A DNA stretch of 64,000 nucleotides, taken from positions 124,001 to 188,000 of the forward strand of contig SJRY01000275.1 of NCBI GenBank assembly GCA_011319805.1, read 5' to 3'. A program made the translations under genes and the position numbers. The notes beneath the pieces were generated by a model. The model did no database searches. It saw nothing but the letters and a program-made list of their open reading frames with translations, and was not told where the DNA came from. This document shows, one piece after another, positions 11,030 through 22,732 of this stretch. Positions within the stretch are counted from its first letter, which is position 1. The number at the start of each line of letters is the position of its first letter. The DNA is from Macrocybe gigantea. Its lineage: Eukaryota; Basidiomycota; Agaricomycetes; Agaricales; Callistosporiaceae.

Positions 11030-12506
11030 ATGGCGCTCGCACTTCAGACGTGCACCTACTTGCAGCAATATGTATATTCGTGGCTCCGTTCCGTCCCTAA
11101 AAAAGCGGAGAACGCCTTGAAGCTCGGAGTCCTCTCCTCCGGGTCCATCAATGCCGCGAGCAGTGAGTCTTTACCTATCATTTTTTTTCAGGCGTGGAGG
11201 CCCCTATTGCCTTGTCTGTCAGGAGAGCTCACCGCCATTCTTCAGTCATTCATCCTGCCGAGACTCATCCTGATGTCATTCTATACGCCATCGCGTGTCG
11301 CGACCTTTCCACCGCCAAGTCTCAAGCTAGGAAATATAATTTCTTGAAGGCGTACGGATCATACGAGGAGATGCTTCAGGACCAAGCCATCGACATTGTT
11401 TATATCTCTCTTCCGAACGGAATGCACTACGACTGGGCGGCAAAGGCTCTCGGAGCCGGCAAACACGTCCTGCTTGAGAAACCATTTACCTCTAACGCTG
11501 CCGAAGCAAAGAAGCTCGTCAGCCACTCTGAACAGTCGGGAAAGATCCTCATGGAGGCATTCCATTGGCAGTTTCACCCGGCCGCCCAACTCTTTAAGGA
11601 AATATTGGAAGACAGCCTCACTTCAGAGACGGAAGAAAGTGGGCCGCCTCCGGCAGAAGGAGAAGAACGCTCGGGAAAGGAACTCGTGGGGAAGGCGGAG
11701 GCGCTGGCGTAACGAAGCTGAAACTCGGCAAGATTTTGAAGACGCATTCCATCATGACGAGCACTCCGGAGCTTCCCGCAGGCGATATCAGATGGCAATA
11801 CGACTTGGCTGGCGGAAGTCTTATGGACATGGCCTACGTGATCTCCTTCACACGTTACATCCTCAAGGCTGGCAGTCCCGTACAGATCCTCTCCGCCAAG
11901 GCCGTTCCGTCTGCCCACGATGCGAGAGTAGACAAATCCATGGATGCCTCCATGCTGTTCCGCACTAACAGCACTAAAAGCCCGGATGTAACCTCCGGTG
12001 CCGAGGCTGCCAGCACCTCCAAGACTTCGCCTGCTACGAATCTGCCTTCGTATACTGTCCACAGCGAGATATACACTGACATGAAGCGGTCGTGGGCATT
12101 CCACATCATCCCGAGGCTTTGGGAGGTTCCTTCGATACAGGTTGAAACCGACAAAGCCACCGTCTACTTCTACAACGCTTTGATGCCGCATCTCTATCAC
12201 TACATCTCCGTCAAGGATAAGAAAACCGGGAAGACGTCATATTACAAGCGGTACGTACGGCCCAAAGAAGAACAAGTTGAAGGAGGCCCATCGACAAGCC
12301 AAAGTAAGAAGGGCGAGTCTGAGGTCGGAGAACCTCACTGGTCGACGTACAGATATCAACTTGAAGCCTTTGTAGATCGAGTGCGGGGTAGGAAACTGGT
12401 ACACTGGGTCACTCTTGAGGATAGCGTCGAACAGATGCAGACGATTGATGACATCTACACCGCTAGTGGCCTGCCTATTCGGCCGACGAGCATCTCTGCA
12501 GTTTGA
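11030..12506 (+). CDS. Gfo/Idh/MocA-family NAD(P)-dependent oxidoreductase, with one frame break
   Basis: Related to dimeric dihydrodiol dehydrogenase / NADP D-xylose dehydrogenase. The first exon has the Rossmann start LKLGVLSSGSINAAS, where GxxSxG replaces the usual GxGxxA-type loop. An intron (gtgagt...ttttcag, about 11163-11191) follows. Then come HPDVILYAIACRD, DIVYISLPNGMHYDWA and the family signature HVLLEKPFTSNAAEAKKL. HWQFHPAAQLFKEIL leads into the C-terminal alpha/beta domain: RWQYDLAGGSLMDMAYVI, YTDMKRSWAFHIIPR and YRYQLEAFVDRVRGRKL. The stop is at 12504-12506. The frame changes by one base (equivalent to a missing base) between about 11600 and 11710, in a purine-rich stretch. No intron with acceptable ends explains it. 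Both halves match the family, so this is either a sequence error or a lesion. Confidence 0.85.
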
Positions 12507-12640
12507 AGCACATGTCGTGTACCTCTTCCTCATAATATTGTATTTGTACGAATAAAATAACCGCTATGGTTAGTTGTATGTTGGGCCTAAGTGAGACGAA
12601 TTATCGAAGTCGTGGTGCGTAATCGCCCTAGAAAAAATTT

Positions 12641-12746
12641 GACAAGAGTGGGACTTGAACCCACGCCATCATACGATGATGAGAAACCCGCGATTGCAGG
12701 TAAGCTACGCTTGAGTCACACGCCTTAACCGCTCGGCCATCTTGCC
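12641..12746 (-). tRNA. tRNA-Leu (anticodon CAA) with intron
   Basis: Acceptor arms GGCAAGA and TCTTGTC pair, with one G-U. The D arm is GCCGAGCGGTTAAGGC, there is a long variable arm with stem CATC/GATG, and the T arm is GTGGGTTCAAGTCCCAC. The anticodon loop CTCAAG is followed by about 23 nt that fit the usual position of a nuclear tRNA intron (after base 37). The anticodon stem then has one U-U mismatch. The long variable arm supports Leu. Confidence 0.88.
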
Positions 12747-12804
12747 ATACTCCGGCATGCAATATTTAAATATATTACCTGTGTCAGGAAGAAGGCTGCC
12801 GCAG

Positions 12805-13900
12805 TTACACATTCCTCATAGTGTTCGTACACGTCCCAACATTCTCCAACCCCACTTCGACAACGTCACCGTCGACCAGCCAATCGGGATTTTCCTTGCC
12901 AAGGTTAACTCCGTTCGGGCTAGGAGTGACATCAATCGAGATTTTTTCTGGAAAGGAAGCATGTAGGAGATGTGGCAGCTCACGTTCCAGTGAAGATTAT
13001 ATCGCCTGGCAACAGGGTTGTTCCCATAGAGAAGAAAGAAACAAGTTTCTTGACACCGAATATCATATTTGCCGTGCTTGAATTCTGCATTGTAACGCCG
13101 TTCACCTTCGTCCAGATATTCAGGACTTGCGGGTCTGGGATCACGTCTGTCGTCACGATCGCAGGACCCCACGGCGCCCACCCATCAGGTCCCTTGCCCA
13201 TGCTGAATTGGGGCTGCGGCAGGCCTCCTCGTTGAATTTGCCATCCGCGGTGAGAGACGTCGTTTCCGACGGAGTATCCGAGGACATGCGAAAGCGCCTC
13301 GTCTTCCGAAATGTTGAACGCGCGGCGTTTCATGATGATGACCAGTTCTGTCTCGTAGTCGAGCGTCGAGAGGAAATCGCCTTGGGTTTGGTAACCCTCG
13401 GAGATGGGAATCGGGTCAATCGGAGAATTGAGCGCCGTAAAGGGTTTGTAAAAAAGGATAGGCCATTGAGGTATGGTTTGGTTTGTCTGCGACGTCCAGC
13501 ATTGTAGAAGACGATAGACAAGCCGAGATATCAGAAACGGACCTCATTAATATGCGCTACATAATTCAGTCCGACGCATCGAACAGTGCGTACGCGTTCG
13601 CTCGGAAGCGGTGCGAGTAGCATTATAATTTCCTAATAAACCAAGTTGTAGTACAAACGGTAGGCGGATGCTGCCTGACAGGAAACTCACTCTGACTTGA
13701 CCAGTCACTTCAAAATTTCCGAGAATATCCCCTTTGACAACTCTTGCGCGCGTGCTCTTGGCGGCGTCAGTCGTATTTGCAGGCAGAATAGCGTCCCCAT
13801 AATATTCTTTCCCATCCGTCGAGATGAAACGGAGGAAACGGTGGGCGCTCGCTATCACTGTCGAGGCACATAGGAAGGCCAGGATCGAAAAGGCCCGCAT
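12805..13900 (-). CDS. Fumarylacetoacetate hydrolase-family protein with predicted signal peptide
   Basis: FAH-fold enzymes cleave or isomerise diketo acids such as fumarylpyruvate or oxaloacetate, and most are cytosolic or mitochondrial. The start at 13900 gives MRAFSILAFLCASTVIASA, a good secretion signal, followed by RFLRFISTDGKEYYGDAIL. Then come LLAPLPSERVRTVRCVGLNY, PILFYKPFTALNSP and DYETELVIIMKRRAFN (acidic metal-binding region). Next are GYSVGNDVSHRGWQ and LLPGDIIFTGT, and the last exon PNGVNLGKENPDWL and GDVVEVGLENVGTCTNTM. Introns interrupt after GNFEVTGQ, after YVAHINE and after FTGT. The stop is at 12805-12807. No frame break was noticed. What is odd is the apparent targeting to the secretory pathway. 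Alternatively the hydrophobic N terminus could be a mitochondrial or membrane anchor. Confidence 0.87.
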
Positions 13901-15530
13901 CGCAATTCCGGATGTTGTTTGAGGCAGCCTCCAGTGATGGATAGATTGGAGGGAGTAAAAAGGATGTCGAAAGGGTGACGAGAATCTAGGCTCGGTTTAT
14001 ATGTGTCTGCCCAGTGAGGCGGCTCGGGAAATATTTGCCCATTTCCTTCTGACCGTCGCCTTCGATGCTTAGCCTGGAATGAGTTCTGCCTTGGCGTGGT
14101 ACTGCTGGCCTCCCAGATTTTCATATCGTACGGCCGTATTGAATAACCGTGCGAGATCAGCAGCAAGACGAAGAACTGGTGATTCGGATTTCGTGTCTGT
14201 CTATGAAGAAGTCATTTGTCTGGATTGCAGAACCTGTCCCCGTGACAGTGTGTAAATCTCACGGAATTTCCTTGGCATGGCTTTACAATGTTGGTGAAGC
14301 GTATGGTGAACAGTGTAATGCTGATCTAGAGGAAGGCAAACGTGGACCTGACATCGTCATCAGATTCCCCGAGGAAATGCGTTTCGTGTGTACGGCCTTT
14401 GGCCATTCCATCATAAGTTTAAATCTGCCATCGAAAAAGCGGAGCGAGGGGTGGTTGAGAGTGAGGGATACTTCGTGGTGCAAATAGTGCGGTGGGCGGT
14501 AGAGTACAGCATATGTGGCTGATTCCATATCATCTGAACCATACGCTGCTTGCTGGTGTGTTTGGGTAACATTGGAAATAAATCGCCAACAGCCCTACGA
14601 CAATTAAAGGTAACATTCAATGAAAGGTGGCAAGATAGAACTTACTGTATGTTATGATATGCAGGCTCCCTCGCCACGGGATTCAGAAAGTTCCTTCTCG
14701 GTCTATATTCATCGTGAGATTGTGATTTTGTTGCGGGGCAAGATTCCGCACTACTTCTTGACCCGTGCGGATATGTCGGATATACGGGAAGCAAACTCTG
14801 CTCACCAAAGAAAGTGTTGTATGTAAGTTACAACGGTTGTCCTGGCCATGTAAAAGAGGAGAAATTTTGCCCCATAAATTAAACGAAGCGATGATCAATG
14901 CGCCAACGAGAACTATCGCCCACACTTTGACCAGGGTACATATTAAGTCCGTGGCATGGTCATAGCAGACATAATCCTCTTCAACGGCCCGGATGTGCGC
15001 TACGGTATGATGATTGTCAAAGTTGTCTGTAGCTCGTCCGATAAGGGAGTCGGGGGCGCCGGTCAGCCGCATCCGACTGATACTTGCTCGTTCAGGTGAG
15101 CATACACTGGACCACTACATTACTTCCGTTTTGACAGGCTGCTTCTTGATGAGTCGCATCTCTTGCATCGTCGCCTTTCGCATAATAGTTTACAAAGGCC
15201 AGGGGAGTTAGTCCTGGACAATTAGTTGTGTCGATGGTTTAAACCCTAGAATGATGCCACTGAGTGACTTTTTGGATGCGTCGAGATGGAGAAATGAGAT
15301 AGCAAGAAGTGTCGTTGAATGATGACGGACTGAGCAGATATACTCCGGTTGAGATTATCGCTATATTATGGGCAGTTTCGAAGCCAATAATTTATGAAAC
15401 GAAAGCAAACTCGACATCGTCGTTCCAAGCGTCGCGAACACGTGACAATCGTGGCGAACGAACACGTGATTTGCGTTCCTTGGTTCTAGTTCCTGTCACG
15501 GTCCAGGTCCTTGTTTACTCTCGCTGTCGT
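13901..15530. other. 1.6 kb region without a confident gene
   Basis: A 129-codon minus-strand frame (14683-15072) contains one hydrophobic segment (VKVWAIVLVGALIIASFNLWG) that could be a membrane span. There is no family match and no supporting intron structure. The rest holds only short frames. The left end must carry the promoter of the FAH-family gene and the right end that of the Ctp1-like gene. Confidence 0.35.
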
Positions 15531-17958
15531 ATGGACAACAATGCTCGTCCAACCTATACCAGTGCTCACCTTATAGCACGGGATAAGATTGTCTTGGACA
15601 AACATCAGAAGGAACTTGGCGGCGAAGGATCGTAGAATTCAACGGCTGAAGTATGCGAACGACGAGACGCTCAAACAGCTATACGACGCGCAAATACGCG
15701 GTAATCGACTAGCGGAATCTCTTGGATTTACAAGCATATATGAGGCACAAGTTTGCATCGACACGGCGGACCATGATACGTCTTACCGAGATTGCTTTGA
15801 GCGAGTGGGCAAGTTGGAAGACGAGCTGGCAACGCAGAAGACCGAGAATGAGCGACTCAGTGGACATCTAGCCCTCGTCGAGAAGGAGCGGGTCCATTCT
15901 AAAAGTGCTGCAGAGGCAGCTCCAGGTGAAATATGCTTTCTCGTTTTCGTCTCTATATTCCTCGTAGACTGACGAAATTATGCAGCTCGGACGGTTATCA
16001 GTCCCTTTATGAAAGCGCTTGCGAAGAGCTGTCCCAGGTTAAATTCGTTTGAATAATCTGACCCAAGAGAAAGACCGCCTTGTCGCTGAACATGCCGTTG
16101 ATTACAACAAGTGGAAGAAGTTCAGGATCTGGCTGTTTTCCGAAGATGATGCGTACAAGGGGTTGAAAAGAGAAGAGCTAAGTGCAGAAGAAAAGAAAAG
16201 GTTGATGAACGCCGCCGCGCTCAAGAAACGTAAGACCGTACAGAGGTTTGGAATCGAAAAGGCGGAACAAGACCTGAAGGACAGTAAGTGAAATAATAGA
16301 GAGTTCCCACATCACATTTTCCTTCATGCTTTGCTATTAGGACCTCCCTCTATTTTCCCGCCCATCGGTCGAGTCTCGACGGATGAAGGCGACAAAGAAA
16401 ACAGAACAATGTCTCCTCCAGAAAGGAAAAAGAGGCGTATATCTGAGGTTTCCATATCTTCGGATGACGCCCTGGATGCTTCGTTTGCAGCGATGCCTTC
16501 TTCTCCTCTGTTCTCCTTCAGTTATCAGCACTCGCGACCGTCCGCTGTCAAGTCATCTTCCACCGCTATTCAGATTGCTCCTTCAGCATCTCCAAACATG
16601 TTCATGGATCCTCATCCGACTACACGGCCTCGCGCACCTCTAACGTCTCAAACAAACAGACAACCGCTGAATACTGAGTTTTCGTGAGCCCCCGACGCAC
16701 CTGCACGTCAACATTACATAGACAACTTATACACGTATTACAGGTCGCCACCATATAAGGCGTTCAATACACGATCGAAGAAACTCAAACTGAGGACAGT
16801 CTAATTCCTGGCTCATCTGACACGGAGGCAGATTCTCAAGGCAAATGATCTTTGTCGGCCTGCATATTCACCGCTGACGTCCTCGCTCGTTCCAGCCGAT
16901 GGACTTTTCCCCATTCTGACGCCGGGTTTCAAGCTCCCCGCTTTACCTATGTCGGTCAACAGGCATCAGCAAAACGACAACAGTACGCGCTGTCTTCACT
17001 AGGTCTGCCATGCTCACCCTTATTTCTTCCGTAACGCCAGCCAAGGCTTTCACGACTCCTCGCGAGAATGCCAATGCTGCACTGCCGTTTGGATTGCCGA
17101 CACCTGCGGCAGATATGCCCTTATCGAAATTGCAAGATAGACGCCGCGCCAATTCCGATGCCGCGCAGACTTTTCCACCGTCAAGTAAGGAGAACGCAGC
17201 AAAGACGGAGACTCTGGATTCCTCGTCCGCTGCATCCCAGGCGAAGGAAAGTAGCTCAATGCTGACCTTGACACCGGCGAATCCAGGTGGCAGCTCAAAA
17301 GGCCAGAAACAGTTAGACGACTACTCGGCCTACAAAGGGCGCGGTCGTTATGCGAAGAACGTCCAGTCGTAAGTTCTTTGCCTTACAGACCTTTCGATTC
17401 TCACGAATGCTGGCAGGACTCGAAAGTCCATTAACTCTACCTTCGTCATTGATCCCAGCAAGAATGGTGGAGTCGCTTTCAATATGACGAGGTAGTCAGG
17501 ACGAGGGACGATCGCAAGAAAATGGAAGCTGGCGATTGCGAATGTTGTAGCGAGGTAAGAAGGTTGTTCCTGCCATCCTTGTCCAAATTCAAGTATCTGC
17601 CTTAGTACTACAAAGCCGTGGGGCCTCTTCCTCCACGACTGCAGCAGCCTCTTTGGCGTTCGCCCAAGAAACCCCGGCCAATCCCTGCGCGACGCATGGG
17701 CAGGCACACAAGAGCGATAGCGCTAACGAATTGGATGATGATCGGAAAGCCATTGACGCCCATAAGAAGGCGATATCGAGGCATAGGCATCACTGGGCCC
17801 GTGGCAATACACCCCCAGCGTATTGGAACATTGGATTTCCCGATACCCAAGAAGCAGAGGAAATTAATGCGCAGGCTATGGAAATGCATAAACAGAAACA
17901 GGCCAGGATTGAGGAGGCCGTCAACAGAGGTGATGGCAAGTATATTAAACAGACTTAG
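15531..17958 (+). CDS. Ctp1/Sae2/CtIP-like DNA endonuclease activator, reading frame repeatedly broken
   Basis: The family activates the Mre11-Rad50 nuclease to start resection of DNA double-strand breaks. The N-terminal part is coiled-coil-like (KDRRIQRLKYANDETLKQLY, FERVGKLEDELATQKTENER). The middle is basic and Ser/Pro-rich (SPPERKKRRISEVSISSDD). The C-terminal Sae2 domain is clear: EAGDCECCSE (CxxC), then after an intron YYKAVGPLPPRLQQPLW, and KKAISRHRHHWARGNTPP with YWNIGFPDTQE. The stop is at 17956-17958. The frame has to change by single bases at least four or five times: near 15610, 16045, 16790, 16845 and 17490. None of these is explained by an intron. Introns with good ends do exist, for example 16284-16340 and 17360-17415. 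The conserved C-terminal motifs argue that the coding content is recent, so these are either sequence errors or very young lesions. The true start is uncertain; the ATG at 15531 was chosen because it begins the only open lead-in. Confidence 0.75.
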
Positions 17959-18787
17959 CTAGTTGGTTGTTTTGTTTTCGATATCTGGTACTTACGGCGG
18001 ATTAAAGGACAAAGGACATCTTATAATTCTGGTTTCAATGGATCAAGTTCAAATGCATACTACACGTTATGTGCTCTGCTTTCCATTCCCGTTCCTGTCC
18101 ACTGAACAAAACGTCCCTGTACCAAAAGACGCGTCACGCGTTGTTTGGCGCTGTGTTCGCATGTTGGTGGCAGCTATGCAATCCATTATCAAGTCCTTGA
18201 CTTCACCGACAACGTAGCACCACTGGCCAAGTGCCCTAAAAAGAGTCAGCGAGGATTTCACATATTCGCCCACTGTGCTCTGCTTTTCTCTACCCGGTGT
18301 CACATTCGACACCGGCGTCGTTGACCCTCTCGCCGATCAATCAAAAGCTATCTGCCGGCGAGAAGGGCGGGTTTCCTTGGATTAGGCCGCTGTTATCTTT
18401 AGAAGAAGATATAGTTCGGCGTTTTGGCTTCTGCATTCGAGAAGTTGAGGCCGAAATGAACCGTCTCACTCGACCCGGCGCGAACAGATCGAATTTTCTT
18501 CATAATTCCACTCGACGTTGATGATCACGTCCGAAACGACCTTCTCAACCACCCCTTCCCGTTTCCGTACGAGTTCGCTTTTCTTGCGCTTTGCCGACTA
18601 GGAATGGAACCATCAAGACGAAACTTGACCTTTCTTGGAACGGTAAGTTTGCTATCACACAGACGCTGATGTTAGTCACAGAGCGGCCATTCGTGGATGA
18701 GTGATGCATGGAATGCCGTAATTCAAACAAGGGCATTTAAACGCTTTTGAAGCATTGACTCGTCTCCCCCCTTTGACATTGCTAACT
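17959..18787. other. Intergenic region, no gene seen
   Basis: About 830 bases between two plus-strand genes. Only short frames are present, with no motif, RNA gene or repeat. It must contain the promoter of laccase 2. Confidence 0.45.
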
Positions 18788-20993
18788 ATGATCGGTACAG
18801 CCGGTTTGCTGTACGCTTGCGCCCTACTGGTTGCAGCCCGCGCCATTGCGATCGGTCCAACCGCTGAGTTGAAGATTGTCAATGCGAACATCAGCCCTGA
18901 TGGCTTTGAGAGAGGGTTCGCATTCATTTACGAAGAAAAGCGTACCTCGTTAACGACGCTAACTTGTTCGTAGAGCCGTTCTCGCAGGTGGGACGTTTCC
19001 CGGGCCAGTGATTCGGGGCACCAAGGTATCTCAATGCCCTGTATGAGCCATGGATTGTTTTGATGCGGATCCACTTTTTTCAGGGAAGTAGTTTTCGGCT
19101 TAACGTCGTCAACGCCCTTACGGATAATAGGATGCGCCGTAGCACCAGCATCGTAAGTTTCCCGCTTGCATGGATTATACAAGGCCAACCTGATTTTCGT
19201 GAACAGCACTGGCACGGCATTCATCAGCGTGGCAGCAGCTGGGCAGACGGGCCCAGCTTCGTGACTCAGTGCCCCATTGGTCCCGGCGATTCGTTCCTCT
19301 ACGATTTTACGGTTGCGGATCAAGCTGGTACCTTCTGGTACCATTCACATACGTGTGCGTTCAATTCTCCTTCATTCAGCTGATGTATCTGAGGCCCCCT
19401 CTATAGCTACTCAATATTGTGATGGATTACGTGGGGCGTTTATCGTCTATGATCCACATGACCCTTATAAGCATCTGTACGATGTGGACGATGGTATATT
19501 ACTTCAATCTATCTGATTCATCTTCCTGCAGCATTCTGACTCATCCATGCCGCAGAATCGACCATCATTACATTGGCAGATTGGTACAGTTGCCCGGTGG
19601 AGTTAAACGATTTGACGCTAAATTTATTCGTTTTCAGGTTTCATGTTTATGCGAAAGACGCCTTGGTTGTCGGCAACCCACCTCCTGAGGCCGCTTCCAT
19701 TTTGATCAATGGAAAAGGACGGTACAGAGGCGGTCCTTTAGTCCCGCTTTCGGTCGTCAATGTCAAGCGCTCCAAGAGATACCGATTCCGAATCATAGCA
19801 ATGACCTGCGATCCCAGCCTCATCTTTTCGATTGATCAACACAAACTGACCATAATCGAAGCAGATGGCGTCAACACTGAACCTCTTGAAGTCGACTCTA
19901 TCCAGATTTTCGCAGCCCAGCGCTATTCAGTAGTCTTCAACGCCAATCAAGCGGTCGGGAACTACTGGATCCGCGCGAGCACCAGCGAGCTCGATGGCGT
20001 CTCTGATTTTGCCAATGCGACCAACTCGGCGATCCTTCGTTACGCGGGCGCTCCAAATGCTGACCCAACTACACCTGAACGGGCAAGCACAAAGCCTCTG
20101 AAGGAGACAGATCTCCATCCATTGACCAACCCAAAACCACCCGGATTACCTGTTCCAGGCGGAGCTGATGTGGTGATCAACCTGAAGCAAGGCTTCAACT
20201 CCGAGACGTGGAAGTATGAGATGAACGGAGTGCCGTTCATTGCTCCAACTGTTCCCGTCTTACTCCAGATCCTTAGCGGCGCTGGATCTGCCCAAGATCT
20301 GTTGCCTCCTGGGAGCATCTATGAACTTCCACGCAACAAAACGATCGAGATTTCACTGCCTGGAACCAGTGCCGAACTTGATGGACCAGTGAGTTCCTTT
20401 CGTGACCAAAGCACGTCAGCGACTCAAACAGTGTTTTTTAATAGCACCCTTTCCATCTCCACGGAGTACGTGATCGTGGCGTTGATGGGATTGCAAAGCT
20501 CTTGATAAATGTTGTAGCACGAGTTCTATGTGGTCAGGAGCGCGAACTCCACGGCATACAATTTCGTAAACCCTGTTCGGCGTGACACCGTCTCGACAGG
20601 TCTTGCTGACAGCAACACGACCATCCGCTTTGTGACCGACAACAACGGGCCATGGTTTCTACATTGGTATGTGACTATCGTACAAGGCATATCGTTTCAC
20701 CAATCGACTCTTCTCAGTCACATTGATTGGCACTTGGAACTGTACGTGTATTCTTCTTTCTCTTTTTCTTTGTCGTTTTTATTTATTTGTTCTGTGCTGC
20801 TGTGTATGCTAACCTTTTCCTTTTGCCAGGGGTCTCGCCGTCGTCTTCGCCGAGAATATTCCAGGAATCAAGCAAAGCAACCATCCAAGTGAGTAAGCTA
20901 TCTTCGGTGGTTGGACCTCTACCTGAAGACTTTGCAGAATCCTGGGACGAGCTTTGCCCTAAGTATGAGAAATTGCCTCCTGAACTGCAGTGA
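18788..20993 (+). CDS. Laccase 2 (multicopper oxidase)
   Basis: Secreted laccase with a signal peptide ([21 protein letters not shown]) and then [17 protein letters not shown]. Copper regions are [49 protein letters not shown] and [18 protein letters not shown]. The residue ten after the T1 cysteine is Leu. Exons assemble without any frame break, ending [10 protein letters not shown] at 20991-20993. The motif HPFHLHG is encoded by exactly one 21-nt exon (20445-20465). The HCHIDWH motif is cut once, inside the Cys codon, rather than into microexons as in laccases 1 and 3. The last intron is 51 nt, with donor gtgagt and acceptor tttgcag. It is transcribed opposite to the other two laccases and more divergent from them (HQRG instead of FQxRTASEDG; GPHPFHLHGHEF). 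Low in-exon polymorphism signs and intact motifs indicate a working gene. Confidence 0.93.
20445..20465 (+). other. Laccase 2 exon of 21 nt encoding exactly HPFHLHG
   Basis: Preceded by tttttaatag and followed by gtacgtgatc. The seven codons are the T1/T3 copper motif itself, in phase 0 at both ends. Introns are 56 nt (20389-20444) and 52 nt (20466-20517). Confidence 0.85.
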
Positions 20994-21322
20994 AGCAATC
21001 ACAGGAGACGTGGACAATCTTGAGTGTTACATTTAAAACAGCGCTTGTGTTGATTTACAATACATTCCGCGTCATCAAAACGTTAAAAAAGTAGTAGTTA
21101 ACCCTTCACTTTTGCGTGTCCTGGTTTGGAAGCTGTCTTGGATTTCATGGATACCAGCCTCGATCCTCGGATCCTTCATGCCGCCTTTTGCAATCACACG
21201 TCGTCATAGCTTTCAGACAAATCTGCAACTCAATGCACCTCTCAAGTCAATCAAGCATGAAAGAGCCATTTTGGTTATAGTACATTGGAGGAACTCATTG
21301 CAGGCGCCCGAGCGTCTCAGGA
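20994..21322. other. Convergent intergenic region
   Basis: About 330 bases between the 3' ends of laccase 2 and the minus-strand membrane protein gene. No gene is seen. It probably holds the two 3' untranslated regions. Confidence 0.45.
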
Positions 21323-22732
21323 TTATCTAAGGGCATCAGAACTGTTGTGATTGACTTCCATAATACCCCTGCCCGTCTTATCCTCCCCCGAGGTTTCGGC
21401 ATCTCTTTCACGTTGTGGAACAGCACACGACGAGCTGGTGGTGCGCTCCTTGTTAGCACCTTCACCCAGACCACTAGACCCATTCCAGTGATCGGATATG
21501 TCCTGTGTGTCGCTGCCCTCTTCCTTCGAATACGATCCATGGGTGCGCGCCCAGTTGAATGAGACGCGTCCTGCCCATGTTGTTTCGGGTCTCGCCATCC
21601 CAAGGTGAATTCTAACGACCAGCAACAGAGGGGCAAGTCCCTGAGATCGGCAGCCGTGCTGTGTTCAAATACCAAGAAACAATATCGCAGATCGCACCGC
21701 TTACCACCATGATCCGGATGAACCCGTTGAGAATCGCAAACGTAGCATCCACGGCACCATCTGGAGTTACTACGTTCCATATGCCAAGTGCCAGAAACGG
21801 GACAGAGTACAGAATCGCCGACTCGATGACAAGTTCGAGGACAAGCTTGTACTTGCGGACGCCTTGCTTTCGACCGACAGCAACATATATCCGTACCAGA
21901 ATAAGTATGGACGCGATGATTGTGATGCCGGCCCCGAGAAAATTGACCGTGGTTCCTATGATCATGTCTAGCTCCAACACTCGGTCAGAGTCTGTTGAAG
22001 GGCGTATGGCCGTTAGATATATACCATAGGCATATAAGCCTTTTGCGTTATTCGAGAAGGTGCTGCTAGTCAGGTAGAGAGACATGTAGGTCGACAAAGC
22101 AAGACCCACCAACGGCGACGATTGACAGGAAAGCGAGGGGCACGCCAATCCACATATTGCGGTTCCAGATCTTCCAGCATCTCCACACCTTGAAAATTGT
22201 TTTCCTTTCAGCCGGTTATCGAAAGCGGAGCAAGTGACAAGCTCACAATCAAACCGTCGGCGATGGCTATCGACGCCCAAATATTGGTGTTTATCCACAC
22301 CGTAGTCGCCATTGATGGGCTGTACAGGTCGAAGGCGATTTCTTCAATGGAGTCGTATTTCATAGATTGGCCGAAGCGATACCAGGAGCCAATGCTCGAG
22401 GACATTAGCAACCCGTATTGCAGCGAAACTATGGTCGTTATTATCGATCGTGTCATAGATTTGTTCTTGTGGCGGGTGACTAGGACAACGCGTTTGAAAG
22501 TGAAGCGTGGATGAGAAGGATGGAACACACTTAAGGCATGCACAATAAAGAATATAAAGACAGCGGTATAAATGCCTAGAAAGAACGCGGGCGAGAAGTC
22601 TTAGCACGTTTGATGGTGAACACAGTATGGCGGCGGCATACCAGCTAAGAAGCAAGTGAAAAGCTCATAATGAAGATAAAAATCGACAGCCGCCTGTAGC
22701 TCAGAGAAGGACGGTGATGTTTCATCGGACAT
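21323..22732 (-). CDS. Multi-span membrane protein, Agaricomycete orphan family (member 1)
   Basis: Function not recognised. The start at 22732 (MSDETSPSFSELQAAVD) leads to several hydrophobic spans separated by introns. Spans include LFTCFLAGM, IAIADGLIVS, IIGTTVNFLGAGITIIASILILVRIY and KLVLELVIESAILYSVPFLALGI. The C-terminal tail is hydrophilic (RPETTWAGRVSFNW, then Ser/Glu-rich), with the stop at 21323-21325. The motif ADGLI followed by an intron, the basic loop after ILILVRIYVAVG, and LVIESAILYS recur in the gene at 24830-26152, so the two are paralogues in divergent arrangement. Such proteins, with about seven spans and no assigned role, are common in mushrooms. Exon borders between 22040 and 22200 are uncertain. 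Confidence 0.65.

Noticed and set aside
20881..20931. Apparent frame change near the C terminus of laccase 2
   Set aside because: A 51-nt intron with gtgagt donor and tttgcag acceptor explains it and gives [25 protein letters not shown] ending in frame.
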